A DNA stretch of 64,000 bases from Litsea cubeba (taxonomy: Eukaryota; Streptophyta; Magnoliopsida; Laurales; Lauraceae). Both the position numbers and the translations under genes were made by a program. The stretch covers positions 31,528,605 through 31,592,604 of the forward strand of contig CM022951.1 in assembly GCA_012931725.1 (NCBI GenBank). The letters are read 5' to 3'. Below, piece after piece: positions 1-12,067 of the stretch; the stretch's first letter is position 1; every line of letters starts with the position of its first letter. The notes beneath the pieces are model-generated. The model saw only the letters and a list, made by a program, of their open reading frames with translations, was not told the DNA's origin and did not search any database.

Positions 1-529
1 CACATGGCCTAGGCTAGATATTGACTTGGACCTAAATCAACAAAGATTGGTCATATGGCTTGGATTGGCATCGACCAAAATTGGTCTTATGGCTTAGGCC
101 AAAAATTGGATTGGATCGGCATCAACCAAAATTGGTCATATGGCTTAGGCCTAAAATTGGCTTGGACCCAAATCAGCAAAGATTGGCTTAGGCCAGAAAT
201 TGGCTTGGACCTGAATGTATTCATTGGACCCAATATGACATGGTTGCAAAGAGTTAACTTTAACCCATATTAATCATATTAATTTGCCCCGTCAATCTAA
301 GAGAGTTTGACAAGACCCATGAAATTCATCAGGTATGGTACATGGCACGACTCCATGCCATATAACGGTTGCCGATCGTGGGCTTAATAGTGGGTTCGGT
401 AGATAAATGGATTTAGGCCCACCTATGTATAAGTGGGCTCAATGCATTCTTGGGTTTACGCCCATCTAATCATGACCCCTGACAAGGGTCTTGTGCCCTA
501 TAGAAGTTTGACATTTTTTTATGCCAACA
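1..529 (-). mobile_element. Element F: 3' LTR, partial (minus-strand gypsy-like element)
   Basis: The right border reads TGCCAACA followed by a C-run. On the minus strand this is a purine tract followed by TGTTGGCA, the same arrangement as the A and B LTR starts (GAGGGGGCATT then TGTTGACACC). I therefore read this as the start of a minus-strand 3' LTR that continues past the left window edge. The family looks related to A and B but is clearly different in sequence. No second LTR or target duplication is visible, so the assignment rests on the border alone. Confidence 0.55.
46..205. repeat. Irregular tandem repeat inside the F LTR
   Basis: The motif ATTGGTCATATGGCTT recurs at about 46, 80 and 130 with small changes, followed by further half copies. 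Its translation gives a repeated WIGI-QNWSYGLG peptide in a short open frame (55-273), which I regard as a by-product of the repeat and not a gene. Confidence 0.6.
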
Positions 530-541
530 AATGCCCCCTTC
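530..541 (-). other. Polypurine tract of element F
   Basis: AATGCCCCCTTC on the plus strand is a G-rich purine tract on the minus strand, directly abutting the LTR border at 529. It is the expected plus-strand primer of the minus-strand element. Confidence 0.5.
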
Positions 542-779
542 GAGGAGTGACGACAAAAGGTTGATCTTGGACGGGTCCTCGAATTCATCTCAATCTCCTC
601 ATCTCCCAATGTTTGGAACTAGGTGGCCGTTGATATTATATCTAGACCCTTTGAGACTTGTCATATTGATCTCCTAATGAAGTGGACATATTGCATGGCC
701 TTGCAATGTCTTCCCTGACCCGTATCTCATTGTTGACTTCTTTTCTTTTCTTGTTTTATTTCTATCCCGGACATTATTT

Positions 780-1200
780 ATATCAAGGTTTGGCAAAGTA
801 TTATAGCGGCCTTTGAGATTTTATGACATGACATTGAACCTTGTAAATGAGAATACATAGGTTCAATGGACTACAAACATTTTGAGTCTCGATATCGGAC
901 TTTCAAGATATAATGGATTTGAGGATTTTTATCAAAAAAATTTGAACTTTTTTTTATATCAAAACTCTTGAGGTTGTGAGGCATGATAGAAGAAAAAGTT
1001 TCAAGGCTTCGTATCAAAGTTTGACATTTGAGGCAGGATAAAAGAAAAAGGCTTCGAGGCTTTGTATCAAAAGTTTTGAGGTTTTGAGGCTGGTGTCGAA
1101 GCTTAAACTCCAAATATAGACATGTGACATCTGAAGCATGGTAACAAAACTTTTGAGGCTTTGAGGCTTGGTATCAGAGTCAGCAAAGGCATCAAACACA
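780..1200. repeat. Degenerate direct repeats in the F internal region
   Basis: Variants of TTTTGAGG, GAGGCTT and GTATCAAA recur many times between about 950 and 1180. No coding sequence is supported. The region 546-1400 shows nothing else that I recognise. Confidence 0.45.
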
Positions 1201-1400
1201 CTATCTCAACTACAAATACATAATACACATATGCACAACATACGCATCAAATCAGGTACATACAAACTCACACCATGAGCCAGGGATGAGGTGAAATGAC
1301 ATACATGACCAGCACATATATGGATACGATATAGAACAAGGATACACAAAAGGTGGATCCCGGAGAGATCAGTCAAAGAATAATGACTTTATGGATCCGC

Positions 1401-2453
1401 TCCCTCATGATGAGCCGATGAAGTGAATGAAAACGGACCAGGAGCACGCTGAGAAGGGGCGTGAATCGAATCCGAAAATGCATAACCTCTCTCCTCCGCC
1501 CTCTAGCAATACCAATCAAGGTGCCTCGGCAAGTCAGCGACCATCGCCTCATGACGTAGCTCCATGTGGTCTATGTGCTAGGCATATTGATCATGAATGC
1601 GAGCCCTCTCCTCACCCAAGCTAAGAGGTGGGGGAATGGAAGCAACAATAGCACCGCTCTGCAGGACGACATATAAAGAAGCATTACATTCAGAAAAACT
1701 TGTAGCAGAAAACATGAAATCTGAAAGAATAAGGGACGCTCACCTGCGCAGAGGCCTCGAAGCCCCTGAGGTTGGCACGTAATTCCTCGATCTGAACACG
1801 ACATGATTACAAAGCACATCAATGTTATAAGAAGAATCAAAATCAAATCATCGCATGAGTAGAGCTCATACATGCGTCGCTAAAGCAACTCTCTCCGCGA
1901 ACGCTCTTTTGCGCCCACTACGAGCCTCTGCTTGAAGATCAAGAAAACAAATGGTTATGAATCAATTATTATATGTCTTGATACGAGGACAACAAACTGA
2001 CCGAACCTCACTAGCCTGCAGTCGATCCACCTCAGGCTCGTAGAGTAAGAAGATTGCTCTCCAATCGGATTCTCATAGCCTCAGACATGTCCCGCTCCTT
2101 ATTACTCTGCATAGTGACCAAAGGTCGTAAACATCAATTCAAAATGAACAATTAACCCCATGACCTCGCACCTCATGAGAATCCGCCAATACATCGATGA
2201 TCGCTTCATTTTCCCGGTGGCGCTCCTGTTACCAAAGCATTGTTAGTAAAGAAGGTATAAAGAATATATCATGTGGCCAATTAAGGTTGACAATTCTCGT
2301 ACCCTCTCAACCGACAATGAGGCCCTCAATCTCCTATTTATCCTCACCCTTTTGTTTCTTTCCCGGGGGAACAATGACTGGCTCCGCCCCAACCCCTTCC
2401 GGAGTGTCTGCCGGCGTAGAAGCACGCTTAGTAGTCTTCTTAGTCCTAGCCAT
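1401..2453 (-). pseudogene. Decayed multi-exon coiled-coil gene inside element F
   Basis: On the minus strand an ATG at 2453 opens a basic N-terminus (MARTKKTTKRASTPADTPEG) that runs to a GTGAGG donor near 2340. Further left are short charged, helix-like open stretches bounded by GT and AG: one around 2165-2226 (ERHRENEAIIDVLADSHE), one around 2035-2112 (KERDMSEAMRIRLE), one near 1875-1940 (AEARSGRKRAFAERVA), one near 1755-1795 (IEELRANLRGFEASAQ), and one from about 1665 leftward (SGAIVASIPPPLSLGEERAR). In-frame stops and phase mismatches show decay. I do not recognise the family. It lies in sense orientation to F, unlike the antisense gene of A and B. The exon calls are by eye. Confidence 0.4.
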
Positions 2454-2699
2454 CTGACAAACCCATGAATAAAGCCAAAATGAGAGGTTGAGCATGAGAA
2501 CATCATATCAATCCACGTAAGCATAAGAAACAAACTGATCCGGTGATGGTAACTAGTGTTTCTGATTTAGAGGTGATGAACCTCATTAGTTAATTGCTAA
2601 ATAGAGAGGGAACCAAAGACTATGACCCTTGATCCAACCTGAAGACTAAAACAAAACGAATCCCATTTACCGAACTAGCCTCATCAAGACACATTTTAC

Positions 2700-3252
2700 A
2701 AGACACATTTTACAGGCCTACAACGAAATAGTATCAAGATTCTTCGATCAGATCGAGGAGGCGAATATCTTTCTGTTGATTTTATTGGATACTTATCAGA
2801 AAATGGGATTCTATCACAATTGTCTACTCCTGGTATGCCTCAACAGAATGGAGTGGTAGAAATAAGGAACCGGATTCTTTTAGATATGATTAGATCTATG
2901 TTGAGTTTCTCAGAATTACCTATATCCTTTTTGGGATATGCCTTGGATACTACAACGTACATACTAAATCTCGTACCATCTAAGTCTGTACCTAAGACTC
3001 CCTGGGAGTTGTGTATGGGTGAAAGCCTAGTCTACAACATTTACACATTTGGGATTGTCCGGCACATGTGCTGAAGGTAAAGGCAGATAAGTTGGAATCG
3101 AAGTCGGAAGTGTGCACCTTTGTAGGATATCCTAAAGGAACTAAAGGTTGGTTATTCTATAATCCCAGAGAGTAGAAAGTACCTTTTATCACCAATGCGG
3201 TTTTTTTGGAAGAAGAATATATGATTGACCGAGAAATTTTAGAAATAGTTAT
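2700..3252 (+). pseudogene. Element D (Ty1/copia), left part: integrase fragment
   Basis: The frame holds a copia integrase core end. RSDRGGEY near 2740 carries the second catalytic Asp, and GMPQQNGVVE near 2835 carries the conserved Glu region, followed by the usual copia stretch (PISFLGYALDTTTYILNLVPSK). A later piece, EEEYMIDREIL (3209-3240), is the typical post-integrase linker. The frame is broken between 3074 and 3206. The sequence stops at 3252, where element B entered, and resumes in register at 51453. The 5' LTR, gag and protease of D are not in the window. Element age and lineage within copia cannot be fixed from this piece. Confidence 0.8.
3248..3252. repeat. Target site duplication of element B, left copy (GTTAT)
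   Basis: GTTAT directly precedes TGTTGACACC at 3253 and recurs at 51448-51452 directly after the B 3' LTR end, 48 kb away. Confidence 0.93.
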
Positions 3253-3479
3253 TGTTGACACCAAAAATGTCACTTTGCTTCTTCAAGATCTTAAAAGCTA
3301 CATGAAGTCGCAACCTGCCATAAATAGGCAACTACTTCCAAAAAATCAAATCTTGTCAGAATCAAACAAAAACTGCAAGATCTTTCAAGACAGCCAAAAG
3401 AGGAGTACACAAGAAGTTTCAGGCCATTTCAAAATCATTTGGCCTAACTTCGCTTCTCCGGCAGCTAAAAAGGAGCTCC

Positions 3480-3930
3480 CAGCGGCGAAAGCATCGGAGA
3501 CACCAAATCTTCGATCAGAGCCGATGGATGGTCTCAAAATACATCCAAAAGGCTCCACGTTAAGTTTCTAGTCAAACCGACAACGTTTGACTCTACATCA
3601 ACCCTCGAACAGCTAAATTAAGCCTCTCGGCAGAGAGAACCACCGAGGCCATCACTGATCAGATAAAGCACATGGACGGCTTCAAAATGCTTACAAAGGG
3701 TTACACGTCAAATTTCAGGTCATTTCGACAACATTTGACCAGACTTTGATGCTCGGAAGCTAAATCAGGCCTCTCAGCGGCGAAGCTCCCCGGGACCATG
3801 GTTTCCAAGACAGAGCCTGTGGATCATCTTAAAATGACTCCAATAGGTTCCCTATCAAATTTCAAGTCAATCGGACATCGGTTGATCGCACATCAAGCCG
3901 CGACATCTTCATCGCGATAAAAACAAGTCT
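3480..3930 (+). repeat. Diverged tandem units inside the B 5' LTR
   Basis: Units of roughly 110-140 bp share elements such as GTCAAATTTCAGGTCATT, CGACAACRTTTGACC and CCTCTCGGCGGCGA. The B 3' LTR has the same array (about 49100-49530). Both LTRs of A carry fewer units, so copy number has changed between copies of the family. Confidence 0.6.
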
Positions 3931-4984
3931 ACTGGTGATAGGACCCCAAATGGCTTCAAAACTCAAAAAAGAGCCTATGGTTGGTCTTATTTATTGCTCA
4001 GGAGGCTTCACCTCAAATTTCAGGTCATTCCGACATCGTTTGTCCCAGTTTCAGCTTCTGACGGAAAATCGGCAACTCTGCGCGACAAAGTCTTCAGCTT
4101 TCTCGGAAAATTGGAAACTTTGCAATCTAAAATGCAAGGATTCTCATCAAGTTTTCTACAGGAAAATCAGGACAATAAATGATAAAAAATGTCAAGAAAA
4201 AATACAGAAGAAAAAAGAATCGAAAAACATAAAAAACGAACGCAAAACGGGATAAAAGGGGGGAAACCCCCTAGGGTCGTAGGCCCCTGCGACCCTGGCC
4301 CATGGTCGCCGGCGACCATGGAGCCCGGGATCGCCGGGTGGGCCTCGGAAGCATCGTTTTTCGTCATTTTTCGCGATTCGAAGCATCCGACTTCTTGGAT
4401 TTTCTAAAATTCATACTTTTGAGACACCAAATCCTCTGACATCCGTCAAAATCACGGGTCAATTATCAAGAGTATGAAAATCAACATTGATCGCCAACCG
4501 GTCAACCAAAAAAGTGTGCTTTCTACCCAACCGATCGAGAAATCGATAGGACAGATGGCACCGACCCGCTGTTGGCAACCAATAGTTGAAGTTACATGGT
4601 CATCCGATGTCGATCTACATGAAGATCCATCGATGATCATCGCCAGAAGAATCCCAAAAGACGCGGCACGGCCCGCGACTCTTCAACTGCTCGGCAACCA
4701 CTTAATGAGATTAATTGACTAGCTTTATTACAGTCATTAATTCATTTCTTTGGATGGCCCAATCAGAAGCAAGCATCCGGGAGTTACAAGTTAATTGATT
4801 CATGGCATTTAACCCATGAACCTCCTCCCATCATGGCGATTAAATGTCCTCAATCTCCTCCGGCCAATCAGAAGCCAAGAAAAAGGAGTTACAAAATAAA
4901 GAATTCAATCTTGTAACTCCTTCCTTTATGTAGCTTTATGACAATTAAGGCTCATAAATCCTCCTAAATGGCTACCTAAAAGCC

Positions 4985-4992
4985 TATAAATA
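4985..4992 (+). promoter_or_regulatory. TATA box of the B 5' LTR
   Basis: TATAAATA in the context GCCTATAAATAGGAG is conserved at 50594 in the B 3' LTR and on the minus strand at 47229 in A. It is the probable core promoter for gag-pol transcription. Confidence 0.65.
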
Positions 4993-5520
4993 GGAGACCA
5001 TTCCAGATCGGAAAAAACCAAATAGAGATCCTTGATCAGAGAAAGAGACTTCAGAAAATCCGGAAATTCAGGCAGAAAAAGGCATTAGAAATCTAAGAGA
5101 AAGAAAGAGAGAAAACTCTGCGAAGTTCTGCACCGACCACTACTACAAGGTGACAAAAAGTCCCTTGGGAGGTACCCCCCAAGGTCTTTGCCTTCTCCTT
5201 CTGCCTCCAAGGGCTTAGACGTGGCTTTTCAGCCCGTCTACTTAGCTTTTTATTGGACATAGGACCTCCTCTTGGTCTTCATCCTCTAAAAACCTGAGGT
5301 TATAGCCAAGCCAAGCGAATCAAGAGCATCCTCTGTTCTCATCTGCATGGATGATGGCGAAGTCCACATATGGCTTGCGACTGTCAATCTGAACGATTCC
5401 CCCACAATCTCCTGAGAAGTTAGATCCTCCTTTTCTTGCTTTTCATTGTAGTTTGTATTTTTCCAAAAGAGACAAAAAATCACAACTCTTATCTTTAATT
5501 ACTGATAAGAATTGTTAATC

Positions 5521-5591
5521 GGCTATAAATGCCAAAAATCGGATATAAACGCCAAAATCGGCTATAAATGCCAAAATCGGCTATAAATGCC
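5521..5591 (+). repeat. GGCTATAAATGCC array in the B 5' LTR
   Basis: Four units of about 19 bp have the form GGC-TATAAAT-GCC, with GGC/GCC arms that could pair. Equivalent arrays lie in both A LTRs (25840-25914, 46657-46727), and a shorter one lies in the B 3' LTR near 51132. Confidence 0.75.
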
Positions 5592-5640
5592 AAAAAAATC
5601 GCCTTTCACGGCAAACCAAGAAAAATGTCTCTTTTCAAAA

Positions 5641-8600
5641 ATCGAGTCATGCATCACAAGGCCTCTGCAAGCACCTGCTAAGGCCTACAATCCTTCGGTT
5701 CGACCCTTCATATCTATAGGGGCTGAACTCGAAAAATTCAAAGCTTCGCTACAACAGGCGAAGGACTAAGGTTCACATCCTGTCCTTGCCCAGCTACAAA
5801 GAAGACAGGCTCGGCTGCTTCGCTCGAGGGAGCACATCTTTCATTGTCAAAGCCCAGCCAAGCTGACCGAAGCTCAAATTGCTCGTCGTATACACCGCCG
5901 CGCGTCGTATCGATAAAAGAGACTAGAGAAGCAAAGAACCCAGCCTCCTACGCTTTAAGTCTCTCACAAATGGGTCGAAAAAGAAAGACCCAACCAAGTT
6001 GCTGCTGTCCATATGGTTGGAAAAGCCAGAAGATGCCAAAAGTCAGCAACAAAAATCCATGTCTGACGTCCGGTCACCCGCAGCGTCTCCAGGACAAGAA
6101 GACACTCAGAAGAATCCCCTGCTCGTTCAAGCAAAGGACGACAGAGTGATCCTTCCTCAAGCTCTTTATAAAAAAGAATGAGCCCCCGCTCGGTCACCAG
6201 GACAGTTTCTTCATTCGAATCTCGAGGGATGAACGTCCTGGCTTCAAATTCTGAGCCACCACCCCGTAATCCACCTCAAGATGATGCGCTCACATGCATC
6301 CAGCAGTTGGAACAAGGCCATCAAAGGATTGAAACTCTAATGGAAAACCTTCTCCTCATCTTCCAAAATCAGGCGAACAATGAACCTCCTCCGAGTCATC
6401 AAGACGATGAGGTAAATGGAGAAGAAAATGAGTCACGCGCCCTTACCAAAAAGGACGTAGACAGTATCATCGCCAAAGCAAAAGAAGAGGATATACTCAA
6501 GGAGCATGGGATCAAGCCACCATATCCCTTATGGATGGACTCAGTCCCGTTCCCTACAAAATTCAAGCATCCTACTCTCCAAACATATATGGGGAAAAGA
6601 TCGGCTAGACAGCACGTCATCCACTTCAAGATCCTGACGGGAGCTATCGCGGATCAAGATGCACTCAAGATCCGCCTCTTTGCAAGTACCCTAAAAGGTA
6701 TGGCCTTCGATTGGTACTCCACTCTGCCGGAGGACTCCATCCAAAATTGGGCCATGTTAGAGACACGCTTCCTGACTCACTTCAAAGGTGAGGATCATCC
6801 TACTACTATGGTAACTGTGCAGCCTAAAACAGGGGGAGAATGAGTCAACATATGACTTCATTCACAAGTGGAAAGCAATGGTGTACAAATGCTCTGATGT
6901 ACTGCCACAAGCGTCGCTAGTCGACATCTGCCGAAACAACATGAGAGCCAGAATCCGCTCCATGATCATCGGCAACAAATCAAAAAACTTGGGAGAACTC
7001 CTAGAAGCTTCCATGGAAGCTGAAACAATGATTAAAGACCTCAACAGTCAGAAATCATCCAGAAAAGAGCCAACCGCCATTGCAACCTCTAAACCAAAGA
7101 GAAAAGAGGTCCTCAATGTGCAAACCAAGTCAGCTCCTCAGCCACCAAAGAAAGCTGAAAACAAAGCTGCTGGTAAGAGACCCGAACTCTCTGATGCCTT
7201 CAAAGAACGAGTAGAAAAGAAATACCCGTTCGACGAAGATGTTGATGAAATCTTCGGGGCTCTCGTGGCAAATGGCAAGCTCACCTTGCCTGAACCCAAA
7301 AGACTGGGTGATGTTGGCAAAACCAATGATCCTCGGTACTGTCCATACCACCAGATGATCTCGCATCCTCTCAATCAATGCTTCGTTGTGAAAGAGAAAA
7401 TAAACGAGATGTGGAAAAATGGAGTCATCACCTTTGACAAAAACTATGGGTCTGCCTCCGTCAACATGGTGTCATGTGGACAAACACCAAAATCACCGAA
7501 GAAGAAGATTACTACTTCCTTCAAGGTGATAAACACAATCCAAGCGTCCGGGGTACTGGTTCCTTACCCGACACTAGACGGACAACCTATTTGGGTACAT
7601 CCCAATCTCCTGGAAGATGAAAACTAGGAGGTCGTGAAAACAAATCCTACAGCTCAACAGCGAAGGCAGGCTAGGAAACATCTCCTCAAGCTCAAACGGC
7701 AAGAGAAGACCCAGCCAAAACAAGAAGTCCAAGAAAAGGCAGAGGCTTCCTCTACCGCTTCACTGGAGGAAACAAAAACGTCCCTTCTAGAGACTTCAAA
7801 AGGGGGTAAGAAAATTCACTCTCAGTGATTTCATGCCACCTCAATTCAAAGAAGCCATGCAGGGGGCATCATACTCTTTCAATTTGGTAATTGGATTCTC
7901 CATTGATGGATACGAGTCCAGCGACACCGATGATGGATTCGAATCCAACTACACCGACGAGTGGGAGGAATCCCTTAGAACAGGAGAATATCTCTCCGAT
8001 GAAGAATGAGTTTCTGAGACTCATCTTATGCCAGTAATCTGGTATAACCCCCCACAGCCACAAGGATCCTGGTCTGATGATGAAGAAGACCAAGAGGCTA
8101 TATAAGAAAATGTTGCTGACCCAACACCCATCATTGCTCCAGTGGAAATCAGCTATGTTGAGCCACAAAGAGTCGATGAAGAAGAAGATTTGGCTACCAT
8201 GCCTGATCTTGAAGAATATGCAAGGATCTTACAGCGTCTCGCTCTAGAACAAGAGCAAGACCGCGTCAACGAGCTTCCTTGCAATCTAGAGCCGGAATTC
8301 CCTGAAGACCATCAGGTACATCCTCCCTTAACTCCTGAAATGGAGAAAATTGCTGGATAGACGATCCTCTTACATCTAAGGATGAGTCTGACTCCGATCA
8401 GGCAACGTCTCCTATCAGAGCTTCCTGTAATGTGATAATTCGGGATTATAGCTCTTCCGAAACATCGTCTGATGAGATCACTTACACTCCGGCGACGCCT
8501 AGCAATGTATCTTCTGGAGCCACCTCATCTCACGTGACTTTCACTGAGATGACACCCTCTCAGGTTTCTTCTCCTGAGACTGTGACTTCAAAGTTCACAC

Positions 8601-10810
8601 CCTTCCTGACTGAAGAATCCCCAGCTATTAATGATTGGGATGATGAATTGGTCAACGAAGAAGAAAGGTTGCTGGATGCTGTTCAGGACTCGTTCCCAGA
8701 AAATACTCCATGCGACACAATCACTGAGGATGGCAACTCTGCTGCAGGTACATCCTCAGCAAATGAAAAACGACAGCCTCTTGATCTTGAAGACAATCTT
8801 CCAAACGAAGACTCTTCTCAAGAAGCTCTCGAAGTTGGTAGAGGCACCCGCTCTGGCCGAGACTACCACAAAAATTACAACCAATCTTCCTTTACATATG
8901 TAAATCCTTCGGGAAAAGATGTTGTAAGCGCCCCTGGTGGCAACAATGATGAACATGCAGGCCCTAAGGAGGCTTTCAAGTATGACTTGATTGAACATTT
9001 CAAGCACATACCTGCACGTCTGCACATCCTAGATTTATTGCGAATGTCTCCGCACACTCGTGATAATCTCATTTCAGAATTACAAAAGCTGCAAATTCTC
9101 CAAATTGAAATGGACTACCGGGTTAAAAACTCAGAAGCTTCCTCAAAGGGAGAAAAGAAGAAAACTGAGGGATCATGCATCGAATGCCTCTCGGTTCAAA
9201 AAGCAACCAGTGCAACCATCGCCTTCACTAGGACGACCTCCTACTTGGTTAAACAAGGCACAATCGACCCCTGTACTTCACATGGTACATCAAGGAAATG
9301 CCTATGCACAGAGTTTAGATCGACCCGGGTTCTGCACTCAACCTCATCTCCACATCGGCTTTCGAAGAGTTGGGCATCCCACCCAGCAAGCTGAGCCACA
9401 CATCTGTATCTATCTTTGGATACGATGGGAGTACTCAAAGGCCTATCGGCAAAATCAGGTTCAAATTGCAGATTGGTGATCTTATCTCTGAGGTCACTGT
9501 GTATGCAGTAAAAACCCCTTCATGCTACAACATCCTTCTCGGACGCCCCTGGATCCACGAGAATGGTGTTGTCCCTTCAACTTTACATCAATGCATCAAG
9601 TTTGTTGGCGACGACTGCATGATACATCGAGTCTTTGCGGACAGAAAACCCTTCAAAGGTAAAGAGATCCACTTTCCAGACTCATAGATGTATGAAGGTG
9701 AAAAAGAAGAAGAGGAGAAGCACACAACACCCTTTGCCGAAAATCTCCAGAAATATAAAGGCAAGACTCCTCAACAATCACCGAAAGAAAACAAACCATC
9801 CGGTAAAACCGAAGAGAGCATTCAAACTCCCTTCATCATCTCCCTCAAACCTTCAAAGCCTTTGGTCATCACAACTAAAGTGAAGAAGGGAAAGCAAAAG
9901 TCTGGGGGCAAATTTGTTGTCTCTTTCGTGTCTATCATGCAAGACACGGATTCGGATTCAGAGCCAGAAGATGACACTTCGTCAAGCCAAGCTGACACTC
10001 AGCAAGTTCAGCCTGCTCTTACTCCAATGGAGACTACTTCTGACATAGAAGATCCTACGTCAGCTTCCTTCGTTGTTCCAGCAACTTCAACAAAGGCAAA
10101 GTCGTTCTTCTTCCATAGATCGGATGCTTATTCATCAAACTCCATGCTTGAACCCTTCCAAAATGAAGGTATGCCTCAACTATCCTTATATAGTTCTGTG
10201 GCACAAGCTATTATGAAGAAAATGGGCTATGATGCTCAAAACCCAGTCGGTTTGGGAGAAGGACGCTGTATTCTCACACCATTAGGGCCCATCTTGACCA
10301 AAAGCCAGCTGGAAGATTGGAGACTCTACGGCCATGTAGAAAAGTCTTCACACGGGTTAGGGTATGATCCCGACACTCCTTTGGGATAGTTGACACAAAA
10401 GCTTAAAAGTCGACTTACCGACCAAGCCTCAACATCTCAAGTCCATGAAGACATCGATCTCCCTGGATATCTCTTCGATGAGTCACCTGACAAAGATCCA
10501 GGAAGCTCGTCCAATTGGTACGATTTCTCTGACGATGAAGAGGAATTATCCGATGGCACAGACGTGTGGTCTTCTGACCCAGAAGAACCCTCATCTCCAA
10601 AAGAAGTAGCCTACTTCGACACGGTTTCAACAGGCGATTGGGATCATCTCATAACAAGCCTTGGAAAAATTGCCGATCAAGAAGACCCATGGAAAGGAAC
10701 AAAACCTTGGTCTGGAAATGCCCTTGAAACCCCAGAAGGTTTCGTTGAGCAGGAAGCCTCCGAAAATATTGTGGAGGAACCACCTACGAACCTTTCAACA
10801 GAAGATCCTG
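5641..10810 (+). pseudogene. Element B gag-protease-G-patch region, decayed
   Basis: This is the homologue of A's gag-protease segment. A gag capsid-like part lies at 6580-6800 (ARQHVIHFKILTGAIADQDA). A Cys/His cluster (CPYHQMISHPLNQC) lies near 7340. A pepsin-like protease end (NILLGRPWIHENG) lies near 9530. A G-patch-like stretch (MGYDAQNPVGLGEGR) lies near 10225. The frame changes several times. Stops replace codons that are Trp or Gln in A, for example at 7625, 8007, 8103, 9685 and 10387; all are C-to-T or G-to-A changes. The region cannot encode a whole protein. It ends at a deletion junction near 10810. Confidence 0.85.
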
Positions 10811-11702
10811 CATCCTATAGCGATCTCATGGCCTTTCGAAGCCTGGGGTATGGACATCATAGGTCCTATTTCTCCCCCTTCGAGCAAAGGTCATCGCTTC
10901 ATCTTCGCCGCTATGGATTATTTCTCCAAGTGGTCAGAAGCATTTGCGCTTAACGAAATGAAGACCTCATCAGTCCTTCAGTCCTGCGCACCAACATCGT
11001 TTGTCGTTTCGGCATACCCAAAAGATTCATCCATGATAACGGACCACAATTCCGGGATCATCGAATCTACAGGTTCTGCGACAAATACAAAATCCAAAGC
11101 TGTCCTTCGACTCCATACAATCCGGCAGCAAACAGATTAGCAGAAGCTTTCAACAAGACACTCTGCAAAATCCTCAAAAAAATGGTCTCTAGTCACAAAA
11201 GAGACTAGAGCGACACACTGTCTGAAGCTTTGTGGGCCTATCGAACCACCGTTCGAGGACCAACCCATAGCACACCATTCTCCTTGGTTTATGGATGTGA
11301 AGCTGTCGTACCCTTGGAAGTACAATTCCTTCCTTGAGAGTATCCTTGCAAAATGACATGACTCAAGAAAGCAATGTCAAATTGCGACTCCATGAGCTGG
11401 ACAATCTCGATGAGAGACGGCTCGAAGCTCAACAAAGCATTGAACTTTACTAAGCACGAATGGCAGGATCTTTCGACAAAAAGGTCAGGCAACGCGCCTA
11501 CAAAAAGTGTGACTTGGTTCTTGCGGTAAAAAGACCAATGGTCTTCACTCACAAGTCCAAAGGTAAATTTGAGCCAAAATGGGAGGGACCCTACGTCATC
11601 GACAAGGTTTTCTCTAACGGCGCATACGCACTCCTAAACATGGAAGGTGACAGATGTATGCTGCCCATCAACGGTAAGTTCTTAAAGCGGTACTACCCTT
11701 GA
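10811..11702 (+). pseudogene. Element B integrase remnant
   Basis: Directly after the junction the sequence matches the A integrase core (SWPFEAWGMDIIGPISPP near 10827; a broken HDNG region near 11030) and its C-terminal domain (VRQRAYKK to FLKRYYP, ending with TGA at 11700-11702). Frameshifts and stops break it. RT, both RNase H domains and the integrase zinc-binding N-terminus are absent. About 2.4 kb present in A (36190-38637) is missing here. Confidence 0.85.
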
Positions 11703-12067
11703 AGACTTACCCAACTGGGTAAGAGCAATGCCTGTACGGCCAAAACCGATTTTCAGGTACACGCTCGTCAAACCCACTCTTTTTAGAATTTTCATATCAA
11801 ATGTTGAAATTTCTAGAAATTTAAACAATGCTTATATTCACCGTTTCATTGTTCAAAAAATTGTTTCCAAGTTTAGGAACCTTTCCCTAACTTGACCAAA
11901 ATTTTCAACCCTTGAACCCAAAATTCATGGTTTGAAACAAAATTCGGATTCAGGGATTTCCACCCTAGTCCACCCTACCTTTTATCGCCAAAATGGTTTT
12001 AGGTCAAAGCTTATGACCCATGTGTCTTTAAACAAAAAAAAAAGGTTTTTTCAAAAAAAAAAAAGCC
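11703..12067 (+). other. Spacer after B pol
   Basis: AT-rich non-coding sequence matching A 34933-35295. I see no feature other than short A-runs near 12030-12065. Confidence 0.5.

Larger units (their letters stand above)
3253..5640 (+). mobile_element. Element B 5' LTR (3' end deleted)
   Basis: It matches the B 3' LTR from TGTTGACACC onward and contains a TATA box at 4985 and the GGCTATAAATGCC array near 5521. The match stops at about 5640, where the sequence jumps straight into mid-gag (codons of a K-S-C-I-T-R-P stretch). The last ~230 bp of LTR, the primer binding site, the leader and the N-terminal third of gag are missing. The deletion is about 2.8 kb when measured on A. Confidence 0.88.

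Noticed and set aside
3206..3571. 121-codon open frame spanning the D-B border
   Set aside because: Its first 16 codons are D pol and the rest is the B LTR; a chance fusion at the insertion point.
5521..5591. Row of TATA boxes as multiple promoters
   Set aside because: The repeated TATAAAT lies inside the GGC..GCC hairpin motif near the LTR 3' end, downstream of the conserved TATA box at 4985; better explained as a structural repeat.
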